A stretch of 64,000 bases of DNA from CAVWDI01 sp963753725 (GTDB taxonomy: Bacteria > Chloroflexota > Anaerolineae > Anaerolineales > UBA4823), in the NCBI GenBank assembly GCA_963753725.1, contig CAVWDI010000017.1:62001-126000 (forward strand), read 5' to 3'. A program made the position numbers and the translations under genes. Position 1 is the stretch's first letter; each line of letters begins with the position of its first letter. The notes under the pieces are model-generated. The model was not told where the DNA came from. It saw only the letters and a list, made by a program, of their open reading frames with translations, and ran no database searches. This document shows, in pieces, positions 19,110-28,973 of this stretch.

Positions 19110-21881
19110 CTAGACTGATTCTACTCGAACTGCACAGATTTTATATTCCGGGATTTTTGCCACTGGATCTAATGCTGCTATGGTCAGTTCATTCGTTGGG
19201 GTGTCAGGAAAATGGAAATTGGCAAATATCATCCCTGGTGGAACGCGATCGGTTATCCATGCGTGCGCTTGAATGCTGCCTCGTCGAGAAGATACAAGAA
19301 TTTCCGAACCTTCTTCAATCCCCAATTTTTCAGAGTCAATCGGATTAATTTCAACGAGTGACTGCCCATACACAGCCATGAGTTCCTTTGGACCTGCGGG
19401 TCATTTCACCACCATGCCAATGATATAAAACCCGTCCCGTGCTGAGCAGCATGGGGTAACTATCGTCTGGTAATTCCGCAGGAGGTAGATCTTCTATTGG
19501 CATAAATGTACCCTTCCCACGTACAAACTCACCAACGTGAAGTATTTGTGTCCCATTATGGGATTTACCCTTGACCGGCCATTGGAGTCTTTCCCCATTA
19601 TCTAATCTTTGGTGGGTCACACCTGAATAGCTTGGGGTTAGGTCTGCAATTTCATTCATTATCTGTTCGGAATTTTCATAATCCCATCCAGAGTGTGCTG
19701 CCGATTTTACTTTTCGTTCACCATGTTCGAGAATTTTATTGGCCAGATCAGAAATAATTCTCCAATCTTCATGAGCTTCTCCGCTGGGTTCAATGGCTTT
19801 GTGAACCATTTGAATTCTTCGTTCCGTGTTTGTATAAGTGCCACTTTTCTCAGCAAAGCTTACTCCCGGTAAAAGGACATCTGCATATGGAGAAGTTTCG
19901 GAGGGGAAAATTTCCTGGAGAATGACAAATTCACATTCTATCAAGACATGTACGGATATGGTTACTATCAGGGTCGCTCATAATTGGGTCTTCGCCCATG
20001 ATGTAAAGCGCCTTTACAGTTCCCTCTCCTGCGGCTGGGATCACTTCGGTTACGGCGAGTCCTACTTTGTTTGATAGTTTCACACCCCATGCATTTTCAA
20101 ATTTTTTATTGAGATGCTTCATCGGTAACCTTCTGGTATCCTGGGTAGACATTAGGCAAACCACCAAGATCACATGCACCCTGGACATTATTTTGGCCGC
20201 GCAAAGGGTTAACACCGCCTCCAGGAATCCCCATGTTACCAAGCAACATCTGCAAGTTTGCAGAGACTCATTACATTACGAACACCAACGATATGTTGTG
20301 TGATTCCCATAGCCCACATAACTGCCATTGGTTTATTAGCAGATAATAATTCTGCTGCTTCTTGCAGTTGTTCTATAGAAATACCCGTAATACCTGCGAC
20401 TTTATCAGGTGAGTATTCATCAATAACTGTCCTGAATTCTTCAAAACCTTCGGTGCGCTTTATAATGAAATCTTTATCTTCCCAGCCTCGATCAAGGATT
20501 ATATTCATCAATCCATTTATCAGCGCAACATCTGTACCCGGTTTATGCTGCAGATGTAAGGTGGCAAATTCAATGATATCTATCCTGCTCGGGTCTGCAA
20601 CGACCAACTTAACACCTCGTTTACGAACCGCTTGTCTTATCTTCGTACCAAAAACAGGGTGTTGTTCGGTAGTGTTCGTACCAATTATCAACATAGCTTG
20701 AGCATGCTCAACAATATCATCCATTGAGTTTGTCATCGCGCCTGAACCAAATACTGTGGCCAGACCGGCCACAGTGCTGGAGTGTCAAAGACGGGCACAA
20801 TGGTCAATGTTATTAGTACCAATCACTTGCCGGGCGAATTTATTCATTAAATAATTATCTTCATTCAAGCATTTGGCAGAGGTTAGTATTCCTATGCTGT
20901 CAGGTCCAGCTGTATCACGAATATTACGCAATTTATCTGCTGTAATTTCCAAAGCGGTATCCCAATCGACTTCAACCCAATTACCTCTGCATCGTTCGTC
21001 CTGGGTTCTGCCCTTAATCAAATATTCTCTCACTTGTGGTTTCGTCAAGCGATCACTGTGGTGAACAAAATCATAACCATAACGTCCTTTCACACATAAT
21101 GCCATTCCGTTTACGGGAGCATCTGGATTTGAAGAAACCCCAATGATGCGATTCCATCCTTAACATTTAGATCCAATTGGCATCCTACTCCGCAATAAGT
21201 GCACATTGTGGTGACTTTCTGTACCTGGTGAGCCCTACCTGACCCATAAGTCATCTTATCGCTTAATGCGCCTGTCGGACAATAAGCAACACATTGACCG
21301 CACGATTCACAACGAGCTTCGAGCATACTGGTCCCTGTACCCGCAACAATTTCTTCGTTAAATCCCCTGTGCGCAACACCCCAAACAAAGCGGCCTTGAA
21401 TCTCTTCACATGCCTGTACGCATCGCCGGCAAAGGATACAGCTATTCATATCTACTCGAATGAATGGATTGGGATCACTGTCAACGATGTAACGCTCTCC
21501 TTTGTTGCCCCATTCAGGAACATCCACCTTGTAATCATATGCCAAATCCTGAAGTTCACAAGAACCACTGGCTTCACAAATTAGACAATCCATAGGGTGG
21601 TTAGCCAACATCAGTTCTAGTGTTTTTCGGCGTAAATCCATCACACGTTCACTATTCGTATAGACTTTCATACCATCCCAAACAGATGTTACACATGCCG
21701 CTTGGAGAAAGCGTAAATCTTTTACTTCAACCATACAAATACGGCAGTTGCCTGATGGAGTTAAATCACGATGGTAACAAAGGGTTGGTATATCTATCCC
21801 ATTATTTATAGCAGTTGAAAGAATTGTCTCTCCTTCATTAGCTTCAAAAGGTTGATCATTTAAGAATATTGTGACTTTCAT
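19110..21881 (-). CDS. fdhA: Formate dehydrogenase catalytic subunit, selenocysteine-containing, five frameshifts
   Basis: A molybdenum/tungsten bis-MGD formate dehydrogenase of about 920 residues, NAD-linked type. N-terminus: [2Fe-2S] (CRICMVEV, AACV), then CILCRRCVQACE and CESCGQCVAYCPTG clusters, then CTYCGVGCQLDLNVKDG. In-frame TGA at 20785-20787 reads DHCARL-Sec-HSSTVAGLATVFGSG, the exact Sec/Cys site of the family. Later segments: GNMGIPGG, YADVLLPGVSFAEKSGTYTN, MLLSTGRVLYHWH, VYGQSLVEINP. Frame changes lie near 21150, 20255, 20130, 19935 and 19360; at 21150, restoring one A gives DGNRIIGVSSNPDAPVNG. Start ATG 21881 follows TTTGGAG. It is 41 bases after the NuoE-NuoF fusion gene. Confidence 0.88.
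20754..20774 (-). promoter_or_regulatory. Bacterial SECIS hairpin for selenocysteine insertion
   Basis: Ten bases after the in-frame TGA (20785-20787) the mRNA has a perfect 8-bp stem CUGUGGCC / GGCCACAG closing a GGUCU loop. From memory, E. coli fdhF has an AGGUCU loop at the same distance (base 18 after UGA); here the same positions read CGGUCU. The hairpin is also coding (TVAGLAT). It should recruit SelB with Sec-tRNA. Confidence 0.85.
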
Positions 21882-21921
21882 ATTCATCTCCAAAGGAAGA
21901 AATAAAAAAACTACAAAGAAA

Positions 21922-23657
21922 TTAATTTGATGTGATGGTGGATAAAAATTCTGAACGGAAATGAGTGATAGCAGATTTTATTGGAACTGCTGCAGATTGT
22001 CCCAGGCCACAGAATGACAAATCGTGCATTAGGTTCGCTAATGAAATTAATTCTTCAATATCCCCATTTTCCCCATTTCCGGTTGTCATTCGACTTAGGA
22101 TGTCATAAGAACGTTTTGTTCCAACCCGGCATGGGGTGCATTTCCCGCAAGATTCTACATTGAAAAAAAATAAAATTTCTTTTAGAACATCAACAGGTGA
22201 TGTAGATTTATCGCAAATCAAAAAACCGCCCGCTCCCAGCGAGACACCTTGACTGGCAGACATGTAATCAATCGGAATATCCAAATAAGAAGATGGAACA
22301 ATTGTCCCAGCGGCTCCACCAGCGAGAGCGAAATTCAAATTCTAAACCAGGACTTCATCCCTCCAGCAAATTGATCGATAATTTGCCGCAGTGTTAAACC
22401 AAAGGGCGCTTCGAACAAACCTGGTTGGTTTATGAAGCCCATGACTGTATACAATTTTGTACCTGGAGTGGAATATGCGCTAAGCAAATTGTACCAATTG
22501 GCGCCATTTGTGATGATGGCAGGAATCGCAGCGAATGACTCAACATTGTTCACTAACGTTGGACATCCTCGGTACCCAAATTGAGGTGGGTACGGCGGGC
22601 GAAGACGAGGTTCGCCTCGATTTCCTTCCAGGGATTCAATAAGTGCAGTTTCTTCACCACAAATATACGCGCCTGCCCCCCTGTGTATATGAATGTGGAA
22701 CGAGAAACCAGTTTCAAGGATATTTTCGCCGAGCAGTCTTTTTGAAATTGCTTGTTTGACTGCTAATTCCAAAAGCTTCGCCTGTTGTTGATATTCACCA
22801 CGGATGTAAATGATTCCTTCATTTGCGCCTGTAGCAAACCCGGCCAATGTCATCCCTTCCAAGACTTGATGTGGATTTGAATCAATCAGTACTCTATCCT
22901 TAAAATGTAAAGGTTCAGACTCATCTGCATTGCAAATAATATATTTAGATTTATTTGATTCGTTATGCACAAAGCGCCATTTACGACCAACGGGAAATCC
23001 AGCGCCCCCCCTGCCAGTTAAACCTGAATTTTCCACCTCTTGAAGGATGTCTTCAGGTAATAATTCCAGGGATTTCTTCAATCCCTGATACGCGCCATAT
23101 TTTAATGCAGACTCGATTGAATATGGATCAATTTCACCAGCATGGGCCATCATGACCCTAACCTCGCCAAAACGAGATTTTGAATAATCAATTCCTTTGC
23201 TTTCCAATAATCCTTCTTGATCGGATAGATTTTCTATTCCTAATGGACCAACTTGTGAATCATTTACCAATCCAGCCGGTGCGCGATCACATAAACCCAA
23301 ACAACTAGATCGTTCAAAGACCCAACCTGTCTTATTTTTGAAGAGCTCAAAAGCATTAATCGCAACTGCTTCTGAACCTTTTAACCAACAAGCTGGACCA
23401 TCACATATTCGAAAAATATTTTCGTCCCGAGGATCAAGCGAGAACATCGAATAAAAAGTGGCTAATCCATAAGCATGATGAGCAGGTATATTTAAAGTGT
23501 TCGCCACGTCCTCTATTGTTTTGGTTTCTAAAAATCCTTGGTCTGATTGAATTTCTTGGAAAATTTCAATTATAGATTCTTTACTCTTATCATAAGTTTC
23601 CACAATCTTTAATATTTGGGGATCGATTTGACTATGTTTTTTGATTGGTTTCGGCAT
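21922..23657 (-). CDS. NuoE-NuoF fusion, diaphorase subunit of formate dehydrogenase, one frameshift
   Basis: The first 150 residues are NuoE-like, with thioredoxin-like [2Fe-2S] cysteines (CDGPACWLKGSE; SSCLGLCDRAPAG). The rest is NuoF-like: NAD/FMN site GLTGRGGAGFPVGRKW, ICNADESEPLHFKDR, GAGAYICGEETALIESLEG, and the [4Fe-4S] site ESCGKCTPCRVGTKR with FCGLGQSA. Such fusions are partners of soluble formate dehydrogenases and hydrogenases, passing electrons to NAD+. The frame changes at about 22340 after QFAGGMKS, resuming at FALAGGAAGTIVPSS. ATG 23657 follows AGAGG; an upstream in-frame ATG is at 23675. Electron bifurcation with ferredoxin is possible but unproven. Confidence 0.85.
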
Positions 23658-23762
23658 TTGGAACCTCTTGTTCATGTTAATACGGTCAAACTTTTTTATG
23701 ATTATTAACTCAGAATACTGTTGAACGTTTGCTTAAAAAAATCTAACAATTTATCTTATGTA

Positions 23763-24545
23763 TTATTTCATAACAACTCTCTCAGGGTGTGTGTAAAGCC
23801 TGAAGTGTTTCCTGCGCGCATAGCCAATGAGGGTAATCCCGAACGATTCAGCCATACGAATGGACAATGAAGTGGGTGAAGTTCGAGAGACAACGATTGA
23901 TGCACCGAGCCGCTTCGATTTCTGAAGCATTTCAGAGCTAATTCTTCCGGTAGTTACTATAATCGGTTTATTAAGTTTAATGTCTTTAATTAAACAGGTA
24001 CCAGCAATTTTATCAAGTGTATTGTGACGACCGATATCCTCCATGCTTACACATATATCCTTTAAATTACAAAGCGCAGATGTATGGACTCCACCCGCTT
24101 TTCGATACAATTCCTGTGATTTAAAGAGCATCTCTACAAGGCTGGTTACTGAATTTGGTTTAATCAGGGGACCATTGATTTTTGCAGGATCAAACTTCTC
24201 GATTAGTTCTTCACTGTCTATCGTTGTGGTTCCTCCGGTACAACCAGAAGTACGGCTCCAATTCGCCGGTTTGGCAGCAGATTTATTTAGCCAGACATCT
24301 ACGATTTCCCCTGAAGAACATAGTCGGACGGATTCAATATCATTGGCAGAATCGATTATCCCCTCGTTGAATAAAAATCCTATAGCTAACTCCTCCAACT
24401 TTTTTGGAGTGCACATGAATGTCAACCAATCATCTCCATTAACGTTCAGCTGGACTGATACTTCTTCAATTACTTCAGTTTCTGAATAATGGAAGCCATT
24501 TTCTTGATATTGATAGTATTTGATGATCCTATTATTGTGTTTCAT
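23763..24545 (-). CDS. fdhD: FdhD, sulfurtransferase for formate dehydrogenase
   Basis: FdhD moves sulfur from IscS to the Mo/W-bis-MGD cofactor, needed for active formate dehydrogenase. The protein shows EELAIGFLFNEGII, TSGCTGGTT (the conserved Cys loop), GGVHTSALC, EDIGRHNTLDKIAG, TTGRISSEMLQKS and a closing IGYARRKHFRLYTHPERV, all typical. The start at 24545 (MKHNNRIIKYYQY) is preferred; an in-frame ATG at 24575 exists. It lies upstream of and in the same direction as the formate dehydrogenase genes, about 105 bases before them, so it may be co-transcribed. Confidence 0.92.
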   Translation of the reverse strand: MKHNNRIIKYYQYQENGFHYSETEVIEEVSVQLNVNGDDWLTFMCTPKKLEELAIGFLFNEGIIDSANDIESVRLCSSGEIVDVWLNKSAAKPANWSRTSGCTGGTTTIDSEELIEKFDPAKINGPLIKPNSVTSLVEMLFKSQELYRKAGGVHTSALCNLKDICVSMEDIGRHNTLDKIAGTCLIKDIKLNKPIIVTTGRISSEMLQKSKRLGASIVVSRTSPTSLSIRMAESFGITLIGYARRKHFRLYTHPERVVMK

Positions 24546-24734
24546 CAGTATGGTGTTAATAACTATAAAATCCACTAATTTTAATTACGTGGGGAATGAG
24601 TTTTCAGGTATGATTTTATCACCCTATGATGATATCACTGTATATTTAATTCAGATAGGATTATGATACCCACATGACATGTTTGAAATTATTCTTTGAG
24701 TAAATGCTCTATAAATCAGAAATGGAGGATTATT

Positions 24735-25539
24735 GTGCAGCGTTATAAAGTTAATTCTGGGACGACAAGTTGATTTAAGTGGTTGGGACCCAAACGACAG
24801 GAGTGAATATATCGGCAGTAAATCTGAAGCAAAAGATAGATTGGATGACTTGAACGACGATTTGGAAAGTCTTCAGGAAATGTTGTATGCAGAACATAAA
24901 CACAAAGTGTTGGTAGTTTTACAGGCATTGGATACTGGCGGTAAGGATGGAACTATTCGGCATGTTTTCGATGGTGTGAATCCTCAGGGAGTAAAAGTTG
25001 CTAGTTTCAAAGTTCCCACTCAGAAAGAATTGGATCATGACTATTTATGGCGGGTACATAAACATACTCCAGGTAAAGGCGAAATTGTTATCTTCAATAG
25101 AAGTCACTATGAAGATGTACTGGTTGTCCGCGTTCATTCCCTGGTGAACCCTGATGTTTGGTCCAGAAGGTATTCACAAATAAATGATTTTGAACGCTTG
25201 TTAGCGGAAGAGGGAACAACAATCTTAAAATTTTTCCTTCTAATCGATTTAGAGGAGCAGAAGGAACGGCTGCAAGCGCGGTTGGATACGCCAAATAAAA
25301 AATGGAAATTCTCAATTGGGGACCTGAAAGAAAGGAAATTGTGGTCACAATATATCGAGGCATACGAGGATGTACTCAGTAAAACGAGTACGGAATGGGC
25401 GCCATGGTATATCGTTCCTGCGAATCGCAAATGGTATAGAAATCTAGTTGTGGCTTCAACAATGGTTGATGCTCTAAAACGCTTAAATATGAGCTATCCA
25501 GAACCAGAGGATGATTTAAGTGAAGTCGTCATCGAATGA
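24735..25539 (+). CDS. ppk2: Polyphosphate kinase 2 (PPK2) family, probable N-terminal frameshift
   Basis: PPK2 enzymes phosphorylate nucleotides with polyphosphate. The P-loop ALDTGGKDGTIRHVF, the lid region VASFKVPTQKELDHDYLWR, Walker B IVIFNRSHYEDVLVVRVH and the end WYIVPANRKWYRNLVVA are characteristic; length about 265. A GTG at 24735, 6 bases after GGAGG, opens QRYKVNSGT, which resembles the family N-terminus, but a frame change near 24771 is needed to reach VDLSGWDPNDRSEYIGSK. It is divergent from fdhD. Class (ADP or AMP) is not decided. Confidence 0.88.
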
Positions 25540-25569
25540 TGCTTGAGATACATAAGAATTACAGCATGA

Positions 25570-26763
25570 TTATTTGGAGATTCTCCAGTAAGCTATATCA
25601 TCTATTAGTATCTTGAAATTATTTGTGGATTCGGAGCGGATCATAATCCCGAATAATCCTGAAGAATATCTGGCATCAAAAATTTCTGTCAATAATTCAC
25701 CGTTTGCGAAAAGCTGAAATTTATTTCCTTCAGCTCTAATTCCTAAACGGTTAGTTTGATTGGTACCAGGCTTTATATGTACTGTTTCTGTCCATAATTG
25801 TATGCTGTTATACTCGCCATCCTCCATCCGGTAAATTCGATACATCCCGTCACATGAAAAACTGAATACATAACCTGAGTCGATAACTCCATCTGGTTGA
25901 TCTGGAGCACGTAAAAGTACGCCGTACCCATCCTTTCCTGCGCATGATTCTCCAGTTGTAACGATCATTTCAAAATAGATATTGTATAAAACATGATTGT
26001 TTGCTATCTGCCAGACATCCCCAATGGGATTAAACGCAGTTATTACTAAATTCCCATTCAGAATTTCATGGCTGGTGATACTATTTGTGCCCAGATACAA
26101 ATACTTTTTATCTTCATCGAATGTGTCTCTCCAAACAGGATCCCCAAGGTCAAGACCGCCTCCAAGTACTTCTTGACTACCTGAATGTATCTTGATCCAT
26201 AATGGGATATCGGCGTTATAACCTATCCCAAATTGACCACCCTGGTTGTTCTGCAACTTCCAAAAACTTTCATAATACCCAGGTACTTGAGGTGATGTTA
26301 ATTGAAGAGTCAATTCAACTGTTTCATTGGGTTGAATTGTATGGTTAATTGGGGATGGACTTATCCCGGTCAATTGATTTCCACCCACAAAAGTTAAACC
26401 GTAATCTTGATTCCAGGTACATGATCCAGAGTTTTGAATGACCCATTGCTTTTCAAAAGATTCTCCCGGGGAGATAACAGACTGATCTGGTATTGTCTCC
26501 TCTTTAAGATCCGCTCTATCTTCACAATTGAGTGAAGGTGTTGTCGAGGAGACCATCGTTGGTAGGGAACTTTGCCCTGGAGTAGGTATGTTTTCTCCTC
26601 CTGTAACAACAGGCGTACCTGTTATTAAATTACCAATCGAAATTGCAGTCTGGGTTTTGGCAGACATTAAATCTATATCGCTAGTACCTTTATTTTGTAA
26701 ACCAGAACATGCATATAGGACAAAATGTCCAAGAAATACCACTATTATTAGAATAGTCCTCAC
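25570..26763 (-). CDS. Lipoprotein with NBR1-type Ig-like domain and a concanavalin-like C-terminal domain
   Basis: The GTG at 26763 gives a signal peptide RTILIIVVFLGHFVLYACSG with lipobox LYAC; the stop of the phosphoesterase overlaps it (GTGA). A Thr/Pro/Ser linker follows, then an Ig-like domain (ISPGESFEKQWVIQNSGSC, TWNQDYGLTFVGG, IQPNETVELTLQLTSPQVPG, WKLQNNQGGQFGIG). The last 200 residues (WRDTFDEDKKYLYLG, YFEMIVTTGESC, YGVLLRAPDQ, YRIYRMEDGEY, NRLGIRAEGNKFQLFANG, GLFGIMIRS) look like a beta-sandwich LamG/concanavalin domain. Probably a cell-surface carbohydrate- or protein-binding protein. Confidence 0.8.
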   Translation of the reverse strand: MRTILIIVVFLGHFVLYACSGLQNKGTSDIDLMSAKTQTAISIGNLITGTPVVTGGENIPTPGQSSLPTMVSSTTPSLNCEDRADLKEETIPDQSVISPGESFEKQWVIQNSGSCTWNQDYGLTFVGGNQLTGISPSPINHTIQPNETVELTLQLTSPQVPGYYESFWKLQNNQGGQFGIGYNADIPLWIKIHSGSQEVLGGGLDLGDPVWRDTFDEDKKYLYLGTNSITSHEILNGNLVITAFNPIGDVWQIANNHVLYNIYFEMIVTTGESCAGKDGYGVLLRAPDQPDGVIDSGYVFSFSCDGMYRIYRMEDGEYNSIQLWTETVHIKPGTNQTNRLGIRAEGNKFQLFANGELLTEIFDARYSSGLFGIMIRSESTNNFKILIDDIAYWRISK

Positions 26764-27638
26764 AGGTAAGCGCCTCCAGAAATATCCGATAAAAATAAAT
26801 CTACTGAATCTTCTATCGTAATATTTCCCTTCAATACTTTGTCTTGATATTCGGATGCCCAATAGTAAAGAAGGGATCTTGATATCCGCAGTTCTTTTTG
26901 AACGATTTTCACCAAAGGTCCAGCTTCAGCGAGATATCCTGATTTATGGAAGTTTTTTTCCGCTTCCGATATATCGTAATCCAATCGAACAATCTGGCTA
27001 TTCCAATTACCTTTATCCCAGTACAGTTGCGCGTATGCCAGACGTGGGTCGCTATCAAATGAAAGCCCAATCGAACCAACATTAATTATCAATGTGTTTT
27101 GATAAGATTTTATGAAAGGGCGATGTGTATGACCGACACAGAATACAGAGGGCAGGTCACTTGTGTTCTCGAGAGAAATCTCTCCTACTATCTTGCGCCT
27201 TAGATTATCGGGGGAGGTTTCGGGATAAATACCATCACGTGTACCCAACATTGATCCATGGAGAATTCGAATTTCATTTTGGTCAGGACCCATCAGGCAG
27301 CAAATTAAAGGAAGTGATTTTATGTAATTCAATTCCGATTTTATTTTGGAACCCGTCCAGATTGATGGTTTGTGTACATGGTGTTCATATTCTGATAATG
27401 ATTCCAGGTTATCAGTTTTATCTATTACATATTCTTCATGATTTCCGAGTATCACAATCCAGTTTTCATATAAAGATTTATGGTGAAGAAATTGTACACA
27501 TTCAAAAGGATTTGGTCCTCTGTTAATGATGTCCCCAGCTACTACTACAATGTCAGGCTTCCATACAACAATATGTTCGTATGCTTCCTGTAACGCGATG
27601 AAATTAGAATGAATATCGGCAAGGACAGCAATTTTCAT
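26760..27638 (-). CDS. Calcineurin-like metallophosphoesterase (YfcE/phosphodiesterase type)
   Basis: A cytoplasmic metal-dependent phosphoesterase of about 292 residues. Motifs: MKIAVLADIHSN (D-x-H), DIVVVAGDIINRGPNP (GD), ILGNHEEYV (GNHE), ILHGS, and CVGHTHRPF with NVGSIG, together giving the dinuclear metal site. The ATG at 27638 is chosen because it starts the first beta-strand; two further in-frame ATGs lie 6 and 24 bases upstream. It is translationally coupled (GTGA overlap) to the downstream Ig-domain lipoprotein. Substrate unknown. Confidence 0.88.
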   Translation of the reverse strand: MKIAVLADIHSNFIALQEAYEHIVVWKPDIVVVAGDIINRGPNPFECVQFLHHKSLYENWIVILGNHEEYVIDKTDNLESLSEYEHHVHKPSIWTGSKIKSELNYIKSLPLICCLMGPDQNEIRILHGSMLGTRDGIYPETSPDNLRRKIVGEISLENTSDLPSVFCVGHTHRPFIKSYQNTLIINVGSIGLSFDSDPRLAYAQLYWDKGNWNSQIVRLDYDISEAEKNFHKSGYLAEAGPLVKIVQKELRISRSLLYYWASEYQDKVLKGNITIEDSVDLFLSDISGGAYL

Positions 27639-27899
27639 AAGCATTCCAAATCTTTCATACAAAAATTATAAACCCAGATACAAATTTACAATTTTTGGAA
27701 TTAAAATTGCACCTGTCCATATTGGGAAAAATTGCGTGTACCAAAGTTAATCAGAACCCTAAACATCCTGTGCTATAATCGATTGGAATAATGATATTGT
27801 GACAAATGTAATAATATTAGTATGAATAATACTCATTGTTTGGATAGAAATTGAGCGTATCAATATATGCATTCTTGGTGAGATCAGGAGGAATGTAAA

Positions 27900-28796
27900 T
27901 TGGGTAAACAAAACAGTAGAATCTGGTTTATTTTCGGCTTGTTAGGGGGATTATTGGTCTGCCTTGTAACAGTTCTGATTTTGTATTTTGCTGTCATTAG
28001 ACCTCAAAGAGCTACAACAGCAAAGATAGTCGCTACTTACGAACAGCAAACAGCAATTGCGAAAGCAACCGAATCAACAGATAGTGTAAGTACACCCGTT
28101 TCCACTCAAGAAATTCCAGATGTTGAACCAACATCACCAGAAGAGCAAGTAAATGCAACCCCTACTGTATTATCGGATAAGCTCCTGATAAGCGCAAATT
28201 TAAACACAAATTGTCGGGAAGGTCCTGACACCGATTATGCGATTGTTGGACATTTTCAACGAGGACAAACCTCAGAAGTTCTTGGGACAAATACATATCA
28301 AACCTGGTGGTATATAAAAAATCCAGAAAACCTCGAACAATACTGTTGGGTTTGGGGCGATACTACATATGTTGAAGGTGAAACAAGTGATGTGAGAGTA
28401 GTGACTCCACCGCCTCCTCCTCCTCCGGGTCCAAATTTTGATGCAACATTTGTTGGCTATTCTACCTGTGAGGGTGGAATATTTGCGGTTTTTGAGATTG
28501 AAAATACTGGAGCGACAGACTTACAATCGATGAGTCTTTTGATCATTAATACTACTAAAGAACAACAACTGCATTTTACTTCGATGATGAACAGACCGTT
28601 TTCCGCCGAGCGGAAAGCTTGTATGAGGAATTGGGGATATATGGAACCTGGTGATACTGCTTATGTCGCAGGGGATATATTTACTTCTGGATATTTGGGG
28701 GATTCAGCGCAAGCCCAAATTAAATTATGCGAGAATGATAGTCTCAAGGGTAGGTGTGTAGATAGAATTGTGAATTTTGAAATCCCATATCAATGA
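27900..28796 (+). CDS. Membrane-anchored SH3b-domain protein
   Basis: A 298-residue protein starting at TTG, 5 bases after AGGAGGAAT. One transmembrane helix (IWFIFGLLGGLLVCLVTVLILYF in part) anchors it with the C-terminus outside. A Thr/Ser/Pro linker leads to an SH3b module (LNTNCREGPDTDYAIVGHF, VLGTNTYQTWWYIK, YCWVWGDTTYVEG), then seven prolines and a C-terminal beta domain (FVGYSTCEGGIFAVFEIENT) with several Cys. Likely a surface sensor or wall-binding protein; no enzyme motif is visible. A clear terminator follows. Confidence 0.8.
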   Translation: MGKQNSRIWFIFGLLGGLLVCLVTVLILYFAVIRPQRATTAKIVATYEQQTAIAKATESTDSVSTPVSTQEIPDVEPTSPEEQVNATPTVLSDKLLISANLNTNCREGPDTDYAIVGHFQRGQTSEVLGTNTYQTWWYIKNPENLEQYCWVWGDTTYVEGETSDVRVVTPPPPPPPGPNFDATFVGYSTCEGGIFAVFEIENTGATDLQSMSLLIINTTKEQQLHFTSMMNRPFSAERKACMRNWGYMEPGDTAYVAGDIFTSGYLGDSAQAQIKLCENDSLKGRCVDRIVNFEIPYQ

Positions 28797-28824
28797 AAAT
28801 TAGCCACTTCTAGGTTTCATAATT

Positions 28825-28860
28825 GAGTGGAAGGGATGAGTATTCTTCCACTCTTTCTTA
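28825..28860 (+). terminator. Rho-independent terminator after the SH3b gene
   Basis: A perfect 9-bp stem GAGTGGAAG (28825-28833) / CTTCCACTC (28845-28853) with an 11-base loop, then TTTCTTATT. It lies 29 bases past the stop codon. Confidence 0.75.
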
Positions 28861-28973
28861 TTAAATTAATAAGGATATTCCGATAGCGACAACCAACTAT
28901 AAAGAATAATTTCAGCCGAATTATTAATAGTTTATGTAATCCACCGAATTTGTATTTCACTTTTAATACCAGA

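Noticed and set aside
19110..21105. Remaining breaks in fdhA as further recoding or programmed frameshifts
   Set aside because: They lie at non-functional places, lack slippery sites with stimulatory structures that I can see, and at least one is a homopolymer loss.
24043..24489. Plus-strand open frame of 148 codons in fdhD
   Set aside because: It mirrors fdhD codons in antisense; no independent motif or ribosome site.
28381..28440. Run of CCT/CCG codons in the SH3b gene as a DNA repeat of interest
   Set aside because: It simply encodes a seven-proline hinge, common in exported linker proteins.
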